This document shows, piece after piece, positions 43,232 through 53,122 of a stretch of DNA of 64,000 nucleotides. Position 1 is the first letter of the stretch. The number at the start of each line of letters is the position of its first letter. The stretch comes from Labilibaculum sp. (GTDB taxonomy: Bacteria; Bacteroidota; Bacteroidia; Bacteroidales; Marinifilaceae), in assembly GCF_963664555.1 (NCBI RefSeq), contig NZ_OY761461.1, positions 4,877,769 to 4,941,768 on the forward strand, read 5' to 3'. The notes beneath the pieces are model-generated. The model worked only from the letters and a program-made list of their open reading frames with translations. It had not been told where the DNA came from and did no database searches. Made by a program: the position numbers and the translations under genes.

Positions 43232-44428
43232 TTATTTCAATCCCAGTTTCTTGGCAATCTCGGCAGGAATCGCATCTTTATGCAATAGCAAACCAACGGT
43301 TTTGTACTGTACAAATGCCTTCGATGCATAAAAATATCCATCGTAAGGATTGTTGTCGGTTCCCCAAGAGTTTTTAATCAGGTAATACTTGCTGCCATTC
43401 TGATCTTTCGCAATACCTACCATGTGCATCAAATGATCTTCGGTCGATTCGTAATTATCAAACGCAATTTGACGCATTTCTTGTGTTATTTCTTTTTCTT
43501 TCACAGGATATTCTGTTCCGTATGCCGCTTTCTGATCCTTGCTCATTTTCTCCCATTTCGAAATTTCCGCATTATCCATGCTTTTTTCTTCGGTTTCGGG
43601 AACTACAGCCACACCTTTACGATATGCAAATCCATCTTCACTAACATCGCTTCCCCAGGCAAGACTGTATCCATTCTCAATGGCATTATCAACAACCTGC
43701 ATCATTTCATCCATTGGTAAATTGTACACCTCTCCCAACGACCAGTTATCCGGTCCTTCGAAAATAAAGCTTTCGTAAAACGGATGATGTGTATAGGAAG
43801 TAATTGTTACGTAATCGTCCATATTAAGGCCTTGTTCCTTTGCGAAAGACTTTGGTGTGTATTCTTTAGTATTGTACGTAAAAGTCTCTGGTATCTCACC
43901 TAAGTAAACATCCAGAATCCCATCAAATCCTCTCATCCAAACCGGAGTAATTTTTTTGTTCTTGTTTTTCACCACAGCATCAACATAGGCTTTCAAAACC
44001 TCATCCATTTCGCCGTGCACCGGCATTGTTTCATCAAAGGTATTTCCTGAATAAGCTTCCTGCGGAATCAAACCAAAATCCTTTACAACGTTCAAAGCAT
44101 CCCAGCCTTCTGCTCCGGCAGAGAAACTTTTCATCCCGTGAAAACGGACATAATCCTTGGCACGTAAATGATAGTTACGGTTCACAATAAACATCTCCGA
44201 AAAATCCACTTCCTCTTTTCCCAATCGAATAATTTCCGATTCCAAAAATGAAATGCTTGCAAAAGACCAGCAAGTTCCGGAACGGTACTGATTTTTCACC
44301 GGACTTGTCTTCAACTGTTTTTCGATGGTAAACTGATAACTTTTCTTTTCCTCTTCCTTCTTTTTTGCCAATGATGTCTGCAACAGACCAAATACAAGAA
44401 TGGCAGCAATTAAATATTTATTCTTCAT
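43232..44428 (-). CDS. Exported papain-like C1 family peptidase (bleomycin hydrolase/aminopeptidase C type)
   Basis: Start set at ATG 44428 (MKNKYLIAAILVFGLLQTSLA, a signal peptide); the frame runs to 44581 but the extra 51 residues are not signal-like. The catalytic Cys53 is in QYRSGTCWSFAS with the oxyanion Gln47, then EDHLMHMVGIAK with the catalytic His and IKNSWGTDN with the Asn. At 398 residues with KQLKTSPVKNQYRSGTCW it fits the C1B aminopeptidase C/bleomycin hydrolase subgroup, but exported rather than cytoplasmic. It is divergent from the M49-like peptidase gene. Confidence 0.9.
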   Translation of the reverse strand: MKNKYLIAAILVFGLLQTSLAKKKEEEKKSYQFTIEKQLKTSPVKNQYRSGTCWSFASISFLESEIIRLGKEEVDFSEMFIVNRNYHLRAKDYVRFHGMKSFSAGAEGWDALNVVKDFGLIPQEAYSGNTFDETMPVHGEMDEVLKAYVDAVVKNKNKKITPVWMRGFDGILDVYLGEIPETFTYNTKEYTPKSFAKEQGLNMDDYVTITSYTHHPFYESFIFEGPDNWSLGEVYNLPMDEMMQVVDNAIENGYSLAWGSDVSEDGFAYRKGVAVVPETEEKSMDNAEISKWEKMSKDQKAAYGTEYPVKEKEITQEMRQIAFDNYESTEDHLMHMVGIAKDQNGSKYYLIKNSWGTDNNPYDGYFYASKAFVQYKTVGLLLHKDAIPAEIAKKLGLK

Positions 44429-44474
44429 TTTTATAATTGTTAGCTTGTTTAAGTTAATTAATGCAAGGTAAATC

Positions 44475-44504
44475 TTGATAAAACAATTCTTTGCCGTATT
44501 TTTG
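44475..44504 (+). promoter_or_regulatory. Promoter of the M49-like peptidase gene
   Basis: -33 TTG at 44475-44477 and -7 TATTTTTG at 44497-44504, spacing 19 bp, 103 bp before the ATG. Confidence 0.6.
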
Positions 44505-44606
44505 ATTACTGACAGAAGATCTTGCAATGTAAAAAATAATTCTTCAATTTTATTGTTGAACAAATCAAAACCAAACAACATTTTCTAACTTAAATTACAT
44601 ACTCAA

Positions 44607-46247
44607 ATGAAAAAAATTGCTTCAATTACATTGTTGCTGGCCTTGAGTTTAGGCTTTGTGGCTTGTAATGAAAAACCAACCAAACAAGCTGAGGTTTCTC
44701 CAATACAAAAATTAGTAGATCAGTACGCTGAATTTGAACTAACAACAGACATCAGTAAACTGACCGAAAACGAAAAACAAATGCTTCCAATTTTAATGGA
44801 CGCTGCTGATATTATGGAAGAGTTATTCTGGAAAGACGCAATTGGAGACAAAGCAGAATTTTTAGGAACGCTTACCGATCCTGCTGCCATTGCTTATTCA
44901 AAAATAAATTACGGCCCTTGGGATCGTCTAAACAATAACCTTCCTTTCATTGATGGATTTGGAGCAAAACCTAAAGGTGCAAACTTTTATCCAGGCGACA
45001 TGACTCCAGAAGAATTTGATGCCATCGAAGATGAATTGAAAACTGATTGGTACACAAAAATTGAGCGCGACGAAAATGGTGACCTTAAAGTGGTTCCCTA
45101 TCATATTGCGTATCAGGAACAAATTGAAAAAGCTGCTGATTTGTTACTAAAAGCCTCAGAATTAGCTGAAGATGCTGGTCTGAAAAAATATCTTGAGCTG
45201 CGTTCAACAGCTCTTTTAACAGATGATTACCTGGCTTCTGATTTGGCTTGGATGGATATGAAAACCAACACAATCGATTTTGTTGTTGGTCCTATCGAAA
45301 CATACGAAGATGCCCTTTACGGATACAAAGCTTCGCACTCTGGTCAGATTTTGGTGAAAGACAAAGTCTGGAGCGAAAAATTGTCAAAATTCGCTTCTTT
45401 ACTACCTCGCCTGCAGGAGGGACTTCCTGTTCCTGCCGAGTACAAAGCAGAAAAAGCGAATGCTAATGCGGATATGAATGTTTATGACGTAATCTACTAT
45501 GCGGGCGATTGCAATGCGGGCAGCAAGAACATTGCTATTAACCTGCCAAACGATCCTCGTGTTCACGCTCAAAAAGGATCAAGAAAATTGCAGTTGAAAA
45601 ATGCAATGAAAGCTAAATTCGATAAGATTCTAGTTCCTATTTCAGATTTATTAATGGACGAAAGTCAACGTAAAAACGTAACCTTTGATGCTTTCTTCGA
45701 AAATGTGATGTTTCACGAAGTGGCTCACGGTTTGGGTATTAAATACACTTTAAAAGATCAGGAAAGCGTACGTAAGGCATTAAAAGATACTTATACTTCT
45801 ATTGAAGAAGGAAAAGCAGATATTCTTGGTTTGTATATGATTACACAAATGGCTGAGTGGGGCGAACTGGATGCTGACAAGCTGATGGATAATTACGTTA
45901 CTTTTATGGCTGGCATTTTCCGATCGGTACGTTTTGGTGCTGCCAGTGCTCACGGAAAAGCAAATATGATCCGTTTCTATTTCTTCGAAGAACAAGGTGC
46001 CTTTACAAGAAATGCAGAAACAGGAACTTACAAAGTTGATTTTGGGAAAATGAAAGCCGCTATGAATGAATTGGGAAAACAAATTCTAATTGTTCAGGGC
46101 GATGGAAACTATGAAGCTGCACAGCAAATGATTGCTGAAAGAGGCTTTATTCGTGAAGATCTTCAGAAAGATTTAGATCGTGTAAACAATGCCGGTATTC
46201 CAAAAGATGTTGTGTTTAAGCAAGGTGCTAAAGTATTGGGCCTGTAA
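44607..46247 (+). CDS. Zn-dependent peptidase-like lipoprotein, dipeptidyl-peptidase III (M49)-type
   Basis: 546 residues. Lipoprotein signal (LALSLGFVAC, lipobox FVAC). A zinc motif HEVAHG at His370-Glu371-His374, with Glu400-Glu401 (EEGKAD) about 26 residues later as the third ligand, resembles the M49 arrangement HELLGH plus EECRAD, but here the motif is HExxH rather than HExxGH, which is noteworthy. The segment VVGPIETYEDALYGYKASHSGQ is a further M49 signature. Bacteroidota copies have often been annotated as dihydrofolate reductase or Zn-dependent hydrolase. Likely a periplasmic or surface peptidase. Confidence 0.8.
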   Translation: MKKIASITLLLALSLGFVACNEKPTKQAEVSPIQKLVDQYAEFELTTDISKLTENEKQMLPILMDAADIMEELFWKDAIGDKAEFLGTLTDPAAIAYSKINYGPWDRLNNNLPFIDGFGAKPKGANFYPGDMTPEEFDAIEDELKTDWYTKIERDENGDLKVVPYHIAYQEQIEKAADLLLKASELAEDAGLKKYLELRSTALLTDDYLASDLAWMDMKTNTIDFVVGPIETYEDALYGYKASHSGQILVKDKVWSEKLSKFASLLPRLQEGLPVPAEYKAEKANANADMNVYDVIYYAGDCNAGSKNIAINLPNDPRVHAQKGSRKLQLKNAMKAKFDKILVPISDLLMDESQRKNVTFDAFFENVMFHEVAHGLGIKYTLKDQESVRKALKDTYTSIEEGKADILGLYMITQMAEWGELDADKLMDNYVTFMAGIFRSVRFGAASAHGKANMIRFYFFEEQGAFTRNAETGTYKVDFGKMKAAMNELGKQILIVQGDGNYEAAQQMIAERGFIREDLQKDLDRVNNAGIPKDVVFKQGAKVLGL

Positions 46248-46300
46248 ACAAATCAGAACCAGGAAATTAGTGCTGAAGCTATTTACAGCTAAAAAATAGA

Positions 46301-46337
46301 AAAAAGAGGCAGAATCAAAATTGATTTTGCCTCTTTT
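46301..46337 (+). terminator. Terminator after the M49-like peptidase gene
   Basis: Stem AAAAGAGGCAGAATCA / TGATTTTGCCTCTTTT, one G-T pair. Confidence 0.85.
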
Positions 46338-46517
46338 GTTCCCTCTCAAAACACCTTCTGTAATCCCATTCCCCTTATTTCCTCCCTTTTGTAATTGTTA
46401 AAATATTAATCTAATTTAGCGACTAAAAGACCCCTTTGTCTTTTTCTGGATTTTGACTTCAATTATTAAGTATGGTTCAAGTCGAAATACAACAAGTACT
46501 AATAATTCAGAATATTT

Positions 46518-46958
46518 ATGCTCTCAAAGACTGCCGAATATGCGATTCGTGCACTGGTTTATATCCAATTGCAAAACTGGAAAGAAAAACGTCCGGGATT
46601 TAAGGAAATAGCCGAAAATATAGAATCGCCTGAACACTTCACTGCAAAAATATTGCAGGTACTAACCCGCTTCGATCTAATAAAAAGTTTGAAAGGAAGA
46701 AATGGCGGGTTTTTCTTTGATAAGGAGAATGAAGACCTTCAACTCTATAAAATTATTACAGCAATTGATGGAGAAAAATCTTTTATCAGCTGTAGCTTTG
46801 GTTTTAAAAGCTGCGACTATGAAAACAAATGCCCTTTGCATGATGATTTCTCAGAATTGCGAAAAAATTATACTGTTCTCGTAAAAGAACGTACCATACA
46901 AAGTCTTGCAAAAAAAATCCTAAACGGAGAAGCTGTTCTAACACAGAACATTAAATAG
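46518..46958 (+). CDS. Rrf2-family transcriptional regulator
   Basis: 146 residues: winged helix MLSKTAEYAIRALVYIQLQ, recognition segment SPEHFTAKILQVLTRFDLIKSLKGRNGGF. Three cysteines in SCSFGFKSCDYENKCPLH are spaced as in Fe-S cluster-binding Rrf2 regulators (IscR, NsrR, RsrR group). Probable sensor of iron-sulfur status or redox signals. It is not clearly linked to a neighbour; the kinase gene starts 136 bp downstream. Confidence 0.9.
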   Translation: MLSKTAEYAIRALVYIQLQNWKEKRPGFKEIAENIESPEHFTAKILQVLTRFDLIKSLKGRNGGFFFDKENEDLQLYKIITAIDGEKSFISCSFGFKSCDYENKCPLHDDFSELRKNYTVLVKERTIQSLAKKILNGEAVLTQNIK

Positions 46959-47094
46959 ATATATTTCAGGCAATAAATCTGAAAATCCGAAACCATAAAG
47001 GTGCCCAAATTGGGTATTTTACAACATAGCATATCATCTTTAGCCTTTGTATCTTACCCATCCTTTGGAATCGACCTGATATAACCATTTTACG

Positions 47095-49839
47095 ATGGAG
47101 AAGTATAAACAGAATATGAGTAATATAAGTAACATTTATTGGAAGACTCTCCTTCTGATTTTCTTCATTTTCCTTTTTGCATTTCAAGCTTCTGCAAGAA
47201 AACAAAGAGTACTTATTCTGCATTCCTACCATCAGGGATTGAATTGGACCGATAATGTAAGTGCAGGAATACAGTCTGTTTTGGGTCGTGAAGACAATGT
47301 TGAGCTGATGTTTGAATACATGGACACAAAGCGGAATTCAAATCCCGAATATCTGAAAGAATTCGCGAATCTTTATGGTCTCAAACACCTAAAAAATAAA
47401 TTTGATGCCATCATTGTTTCTGACAACAATGCATTGGATTTTGTAAGGGATTACTATACCAATTTCTTTAAAAACACACCAATAATTTTTTGTTCTATTA
47501 ATCAATTCTCCGATCAGTTAGTGAAAGGAATTGAACAAGTTTCTGGTGTTACCGAAGAAATTGACTCCCGAAAAACGATTGAAGCAGCCTTGCGTTTGCA
47601 TCCTAAAGCAACAAAATTGGTTGTGATTAACGACAATCAGACCCAATCAGCAATCTTGAACAGAAATAATATCAAATCTTTTTGGCCTGACTTACATACC
47701 GATGTTGAACTTATTTTTTTGGAGAATTTACTCATTGATGAACTGGTTGATCAGGTGAGAAACCTTGATCCCAACAGCATTATTTACCTTCTGAATTTTA
47801 GCCGCGATAAAGAAGGAAATTTTATCTCCTATCAGGAAAATATTGAAATTATACGAAAGGCAACAAAATTACCAATCTATAGTAGTTGGGAATTCTATTT
47901 TAACGAGGGTATTGTTGGAGGGATGCTCACAAGTGGATATAAAGAAGGAGAATTAGCTGCTAAAATTGCTCTTAAGGTATTGCATGGGAAAGAGATCAAT
48001 AAAATTCCGGTTATTCACTCCGGATACAACAATTTCAAATTCGATTTCGAACAAATGAAACGTTTTGGAATTCTCCCTAAACAACTTCCCAAAGGTAGTT
48101 TCATCAGCAACCAACCGCCTCCTATTGTTCCCCAATACCAAACATCACTATTTGTAATAATTATATTCGGTTTAATCATTGCAATTATCTTAAGGTACTC
48201 GAAATTGAAAAGGGAGCAAAATGAGAAAAAACTGATTCAGGAAAATGAAGAATTGGACCGAAGGGTAGCCGACAGAACAAAAGAAGTTGTGTTTGCCAAC
48301 GAAAAACTGGAATTACAAACCGAACAAATTATCAAACAAAATAAGGAGCTGGAAGATCACCGGCACAATCTTTTGGAACTTGTTAAAGTACGTACTGAAA
48401 ATTTAGAAGAAGCAAATCTTGAACTTAAAAGCAGCCGGGACAGACTTCTTCGAATGCTGGATGCAAATTCAGATGGTGTTTGGGAACATAATTTCGCAAA
48501 CGATCAAACCTACATAAGCAAGATCATATGGGATAAATTAGGCTATAAATCTGTAACGATTTCAAACACAAAAGATCTTCTCTGTAAAATTATTCATCCG
48601 GAGGATTTAATCATCATTAAACAAAAACACCGGCAAAACAAATTGGGCTATAGCGCGTTGTTTATTGTCGAATTCAGAATTTTTACAAGCACAAAACACT
48701 GGATGTGGTTCAAAGCAAAAGGACAAATTCTTGATTATGACCAAAATGGAAAACCTTTAAACATTGTTGGTACACTTATTAATATCACCCAACGAAAAGA
48801 AGCCGAAGAAACAATAAAAAGCGAAGAACGAAAGTTGAGAGTCTCGGAAAAAAGATGGCGTTCCTTAATTGAACAGGCATCCGATGGAATATTAATTTAC
48901 AATACTGACGGCAATATTCTGGATGCCAATTCGGCGGCATGCAATTGGCTGGGTTATTCTACGGATGAAATTCTGACCCTGAATTACAGCGAAATAGATT
49001 CCAGACACAGCAGTTCGGAACTTCATACTTATTGGAGAAAATTAAATGCTTCCTACCCTTCTCTTTCTTTTGAGTCGGTGCAAAAAAGAAAAGACGGATC
49101 AAGTTTTCCTGTTGAAATTCACCTTAGCCTGATAGAATTGCAGGACAGCAAGCTCATTTTGTCTCTGGTAAATGATATTAGTGAACGCCAGAAAACCGAA
49201 CGAAAAATTCTAAATGCAGTAATCAACACAGAAGAAAGTGAACGAAAACGGTTCGCTACCGATTTGCATGATTCTATTGGTCCGCTGCTTTCCAGTATTA
49301 ACTTATATCTCTCATCCATAGATAAATTTGAATCGGAAGTTGAGAAAAAGAACATTATAAAAGCTTCTGTTGAAGCAGTAAATGAAGCTTTGGTAAGCAT
49401 CAAAGAAATTTCGAACAACCTGAGCCCGCATATTTTGAACGATTTCGGATTGGAAAAAGCCATTCGTTCTTTCACCAACAAAATCAATTTATCGCAGGCC
49501 ATCAGCATTAGTTTTTATGCTGAAAATATGAAAGAGCGAATCAATCATCAGGTTGAAGTCGTTATTTTTAGGGTAGTAAGCGAATTAATTAACAATACAA
49601 TTAAACACGCTAAGGCAACAAATATTGAAATAAACTTGTCAAGAGAAGAAAATTTAGTTTCTCTTATCTATATTGACGACGGAATTGGTTTTGATGCCAA
49701 GGAGATTAATGCCGGAACATCAACGGGAATGGGATTGTATAATGTATTTAGCAGGATTAAGTCGTTAAACGGTTCGCACAAAATAAAAAGCCACCCAAAA
49801 CGTGGCGGCATGATGGCAGTAATAGAAATTAATCTGTAA
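47095..49839 (+). CDS. Hybrid sensor kinase 1: ABC-type binding domain, two PAS domains, NarL-type histidine kinase
   Basis: 914 residues. Signal/TM segment (12-33), then a periplasmic binding domain of the ABC substrate-binding type (~35-345; RVLILHSYHQGLNWTDNVSAGI, SGVTEEIDSRKTIEAALRLHP, YSSWEFYFNEGIVGGMLTSG). TM near 349-368, a long coiled coil (~372-445, with ADRTKEVVFANEKLELQTEQ), two PAS domains (~445-570 and ~585-700, MLDANSDGVWEHNF and LIEQASDGILIYNT), a HisKA_3 dimerization region with His725 in DLHDSIGPLLSSIN, and a HATPase_c (~815-913; LINNTIKHAKATN, GMGLYNVFSRIKSLNG). It should phosphorylate the response regulator 11 bp downstream. Confidence 0.92.
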   Translation: MEKYKQNMSNISNIYWKTLLLIFFIFLFAFQASARKQRVLILHSYHQGLNWTDNVSAGIQSVLGREDNVELMFEYMDTKRNSNPEYLKEFANLYGLKHLKNKFDAIIVSDNNALDFVRDYYTNFFKNTPIIFCSINQFSDQLVKGIEQVSGVTEEIDSRKTIEAALRLHPKATKLVVINDNQTQSAILNRNNIKSFWPDLHTDVELIFLENLLIDELVDQVRNLDPNSIIYLLNFSRDKEGNFISYQENIEIIRKATKLPIYSSWEFYFNEGIVGGMLTSGYKEGELAAKIALKVLHGKEINKIPVIHSGYNNFKFDFEQMKRFGILPKQLPKGSFISNQPPPIVPQYQTSLFVIIIFGLIIAIILRYSKLKREQNEKKLIQENEELDRRVADRTKEVVFANEKLELQTEQIIKQNKELEDHRHNLLELVKVRTENLEEANLELKSSRDRLLRMLDANSDGVWEHNFANDQTYISKIIWDKLGYKSVTISNTKDLLCKIIHPEDLIIIKQKHRQNKLGYSALFIVEFRIFTSTKHWMWFKAKGQILDYDQNGKPLNIVGTLINITQRKEAEETIKSEERKLRVSEKRWRSLIEQASDGILIYNTDGNILDANSAACNWLGYSTDEILTLNYSEIDSRHSSSELHTYWRKLNASYPSLSFESVQKRKDGSSFPVEIHLSLIELQDSKLILSLVNDISERQKTERKILNAVINTEESERKRFATDLHDSIGPLLSSINLYLSSIDKFESEVEKKNIIKASVEAVNEALVSIKEISNNLSPHILNDFGLEKAIRSFTNKINLSQAISISFYAENMKERINHQVEVVIFRVVSELINNTIKHAKATNIEINLSREENLVSLIYIDDGIGFDAKEINAGTSTGMGLYNVFSRIKSLNGSHKIKSHPKRGGMMAVIEINL

Positions 49840-49850
49840 AATTAAAGAGC

Positions 49851-50495
49851 ATGAGTGAGTACAGGGTAATGATTGTGGATGACCACAAAATGTTTAGAAG
49901 TGGATTGCGGTTTCTATTAAATAATGTTCCTAATATTAACATTGTAGGGGAAGCCTCGAACGGAAAAGAATTTCTCGAAATGGCTGATAATATTCAAATT
50001 GATATTGCCTTAATGGACATTAACATGCCCGAAATGAATGGAATTGAAGCCACACGAAAAGCTCTCGAGAAATTTCCTGACATGAAAATAATTGTTCTGT
50101 CTATGCACGGAGAAGAGGAATACTACGATCAAATGTTAGATGCCGGGGTTAAAGGTTTTCTGCTTAAAAATTCGGATGCAGATGAACTGATCTCAGCACT
50201 GGAAGCAGTAATGGCCGGAAAAAGTTACTTCTCTCAGGAACTTTTGGTTGATATTCTGGATCAAAAAAGACTGCACAAATTAAGAACCGAAACTGTAAAA
50301 TTATCACAACGGGAATTGGAAGTTTTAAAACTGATATGTGATGGCTACAGCAATGCCGAAATTGCAGAGGAATTATTCATCAGCCAAAGAACGGTTGACC
50401 GCCACCGGTCTAATTTACTAAGCAAAACGGCATGTAAAAATTCAACTTCCTTGGTAATGTATGCAGTAAAAAACAGAATTATTGAAATTGAGTAA
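49851..50495 (+). CDS. NarL/FixJ-type response regulator 1
   Basis: 214 residues: receiver domain (1-120) with the acidic pocket DD at 10-11, phosphoacceptor Asp56 (LMDINMP) and the KGFLLKNSDADEL switch lysine; then a LuxR-type HTH (~145-210) with LSQRELEVLKLICDGYSNAEIAEELFISQRTVDRHRSN. Separated by 11 bp from kinase 1, so cotranslated as a pair. It is a close paralogue of the regulator at 53123. Confidence 0.95.
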   Translation: MSEYRVMIVDDHKMFRSGLRFLLNNVPNINIVGEASNGKEFLEMADNIQIDIALMDINMPEMNGIEATRKALEKFPDMKIIVLSMHGEEEYYDQMLDAGVKGFLLKNSDADELISALEAVMAGKSYFSQELLVDILDQKRLHKLRTETVKLSQRELEVLKLICDGYSNAEIAEELFISQRTVDRHRSNLLSKTACKNSTSLVMYAVKNRIIEIE

Positions 50496-50583
50496 GGTAC
50501 AGACTGTCTTGTTATTCTACTTATTAATTTGCATTTTGTACTTAATTGAAGACAAATACTTTATTGCAGAATAACCAATTAGA

Positions 50584-53112
50584 ATGAAATTACACCTCAA
50601 AATATACAAGTGCATTTTCTTAGTTCTGGCTATCTTACTGGCTCTCTCGTTGGATGTTTCAGCCCGAAGACAAAAAGTACTGATTCTCCATTCCTACCAT
50701 CAAGGGTTGAATTGGACAGACAACATCACAAAAGGAATTCTATCTGTTCTGAATCAACACGAAAATATCGAAATTCAGTTTGAGTACATGGATACCAAAC
50801 GAAGGTATGATGAAGAATACCTTGATGAGTTTGTAAAGTTATACCGCCTAAAACATCAGGAAATCCCCTACTCTGCAGTTATTGCTTCAGACAATAACGC
50901 TCTTTACTTTACCCGCGACTATCAAAAAGAATTCTTTAAGGACATTCCCATCATTTTCTGTTCGATCGATCAATTTGACAACAGTTTGATTGAAGGAATG
51001 GCTAATATTACAGGAGTTACCGAATACATCGATTTTAAGCAAACTATTGAGCAGGCTCTTAAACTGCATCCAAAAGCCAAAAATTTAGTTGTAATCAACG
51101 ATAATATCACCACATCGGCTGTGATCAACCGAAATCACATCATCTCATTTTGGCCCGAATTAAAAACAGATGTCAAACTAGTATTTCTGGAGAATCTTTC
51201 CATTAAAGATTTGGTAGAGAAGGTGAAAAATCTTGATGACTCCAATATTATTCTTCTTATTAATTTTAGCCGGGACAAGGAGGGAAACTATATTTCTTAT
51301 CAGGAAAACATAGAAATAATCCGCGAAGCCACCCAGCTGCCCATTTATAGCTCATGGGAATTTTATTTTAATGAAGGAATTGTTGGCGGTATGCTGACAA
51401 GTGGTTTTAAACAAGGGAAATTAGCCGCTGAACTGGCTGTTAAAATTATCGATGGTGTTGATGTAAATTCGATTCCAATTGTAACTGAAGGATACAATAG
51501 TTTTCAATTCGATTTCAATCAAATGAAACGGTTCGGGATTGAGGCAAAACAGCTTCCAAAAAGCAGTTTAATCATTAATCAGCCTCCCTCATTTTTATCG
51601 AAACACAAATTTAGCCTCATCATTCTAATTACATTTATCATTCTATTACTGCTTATTATTACCTATGCAAAAATTAAACGGCAACGAAACGAAAGTCGGT
51701 TACTAGCCAAAAATAAAGAGTTGAAAAGCAGCAGGAACAGGCTGTTGAGAATGCTTGATGCCAATTCTGATGGTGTTTGGGAACACAATTTCACCATGAA
51801 AACGACCTACATCAGCAAGAATATATGGGAAAAACTAGGCTATAATTCTGATTTGATTCAAAACACGCCCGAATTTGTCGAAAGACTAATTCACCCGGAT
51901 GACTTAAAAGTATTTCTTTCGGAAAGGAAAAAACTGGAAAGTGGCCAAAGTGATCTTTTTGTTGTGGAATTTCGGATTCAGGCAAAGAACAAAACCTGGA
52001 TGTGGCTGAAGGCGAAAGCAAAAATTATGAATTTCGAATCGCAAAAGCAAGCCATTAATCTGGTTGGAACTTTAATTGATATCACACAAAGAAAAGAAGC
52101 CGAAAAAAAGATTAAAGCTTCGGAAAAGAGATGGAGATCTTTAATAGAACAAGCCGCCGATGAAATAATCATCCTTAATTTCGATGGACAAATTATGGAT
52201 GTTAACCTGGCGGCAACTACCATGCTGGGGTATACACGCGATGAAATTATTAGTTCCAATGTGACTCTTTTGGATCACAAATTCGAATTGGATCAGTTGC
52301 ATTCCTACTGGCAAAAGCTAAATCCTAAAAACCCATCTTTAAAACTGGAATCGGTTCAGCAAAGAAAAGATAAAACAACTTTCCCGGTTGAGATTCACTT
52401 CAGCTTAATTGATTTGTCAGACAGCAGATTAATCTTGGCAGTAATTAGTGATATCAGCGTTAGACAAGAAACAGAACGCAAAGTATTAAACGCCGTTATT
52501 GAAACAGAAGAAAACGAGAGAAAGAGGTTTGCTACCGATCTTCACGATTCTATTGGTCCATTGCTGTCCAGTATTAACTTGTATCTTTCCGCCCTTGCAA
52601 AATCAAAATTAAGCGATCGAAATGAGAAAATGATTACGGCTTCGCGGGAAATAGTAAGCGAAACCCTGGTCAATATCAAAGAAATATCAAACAATTTAAG
52701 CCCACATGTTTTAAACGATTTTGGACTGGTAAATGCCATTCACTCGTTTATCAACCAAATAAACTTATCCAAATCAATCAACATTACATTGGATTCGAAA
52801 AATTTGGAAGGCAGATTAAACCAGCAGGTGGAAGTGGTGATATACAGAGTTGTTACAGAACTAATCAACAATACCATTAAACATGCCGGGGCCAGTAACA
52901 TTCAAATTACACTTTCAAAAGAGAATAATTCCCTAAATCTTATTTATATTGACGATGGGAAAGGTTTCAATCCACAAGAGATTAGTATCGAAACATCAGG
53001 AATGGGCTTGTACAATATTCTGAGCCGAATTCGCTCCTTAAATGGAACACACAATATCCAAAGTACGCCTGAAACCGGTGGTATGATGGCAGTTGTTACC
53101 GTAAACCTTTAA
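50584..53112 (+). CDS. Hybrid sensor kinase 2: paralogue of kinase 1
   Basis: 842 residues, same domain order as kinase 1: signal/TM (~8-28), binding domain (~29-335; KVLILHSYHQGLNWTDNITKGI), TM near 342-362, PAS 1, PAS 2, HisKA_3 with His654 in DLHDSIGPLLSSIN, HATPase_c (LINNTIKHAGASN, GMGLYNILSRIRSLNG). Most of the 72-residue size difference is the coiled-coil linker, present in kinase 1 but absent here. Binding domains differ at several positions, so ligands may differ. Cognate regulator follows 10 bp downstream. Confidence 0.92.
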   Translation: MKLHLKIYKCIFLVLAILLALSLDVSARRQKVLILHSYHQGLNWTDNITKGILSVLNQHENIEIQFEYMDTKRRYDEEYLDEFVKLYRLKHQEIPYSAVIASDNNALYFTRDYQKEFFKDIPIIFCSIDQFDNSLIEGMANITGVTEYIDFKQTIEQALKLHPKAKNLVVINDNITTSAVINRNHIISFWPELKTDVKLVFLENLSIKDLVEKVKNLDDSNIILLINFSRDKEGNYISYQENIEIIREATQLPIYSSWEFYFNEGIVGGMLTSGFKQGKLAAELAVKIIDGVDVNSIPIVTEGYNSFQFDFNQMKRFGIEAKQLPKSSLIINQPPSFLSKHKFSLIILITFIILLLLIITYAKIKRQRNESRLLAKNKELKSSRNRLLRMLDANSDGVWEHNFTMKTTYISKNIWEKLGYNSDLIQNTPEFVERLIHPDDLKVFLSERKKLESGQSDLFVVEFRIQAKNKTWMWLKAKAKIMNFESQKQAINLVGTLIDITQRKEAEKKIKASEKRWRSLIEQAADEIIILNFDGQIMDVNLAATTMLGYTRDEIISSNVTLLDHKFELDQLHSYWQKLNPKNPSLKLESVQQRKDKTTFPVEIHFSLIDLSDSRLILAVISDISVRQETERKVLNAVIETEENERKRFATDLHDSIGPLLSSINLYLSALAKSKLSDRNEKMITASREIVSETLVNIKEISNNLSPHVLNDFGLVNAIHSFINQINLSKSINITLDSKNLEGRLNQQVEVVIYRVVTELINNTIKHAGASNIQITLSKENNSLNLIYIDDGKGFNPQEISIETSGMGLYNILSRIRSLNGTHNIQSTPETGGMMAVVTVNL

Positions 53113-53122
53113 AACTTCGGAT

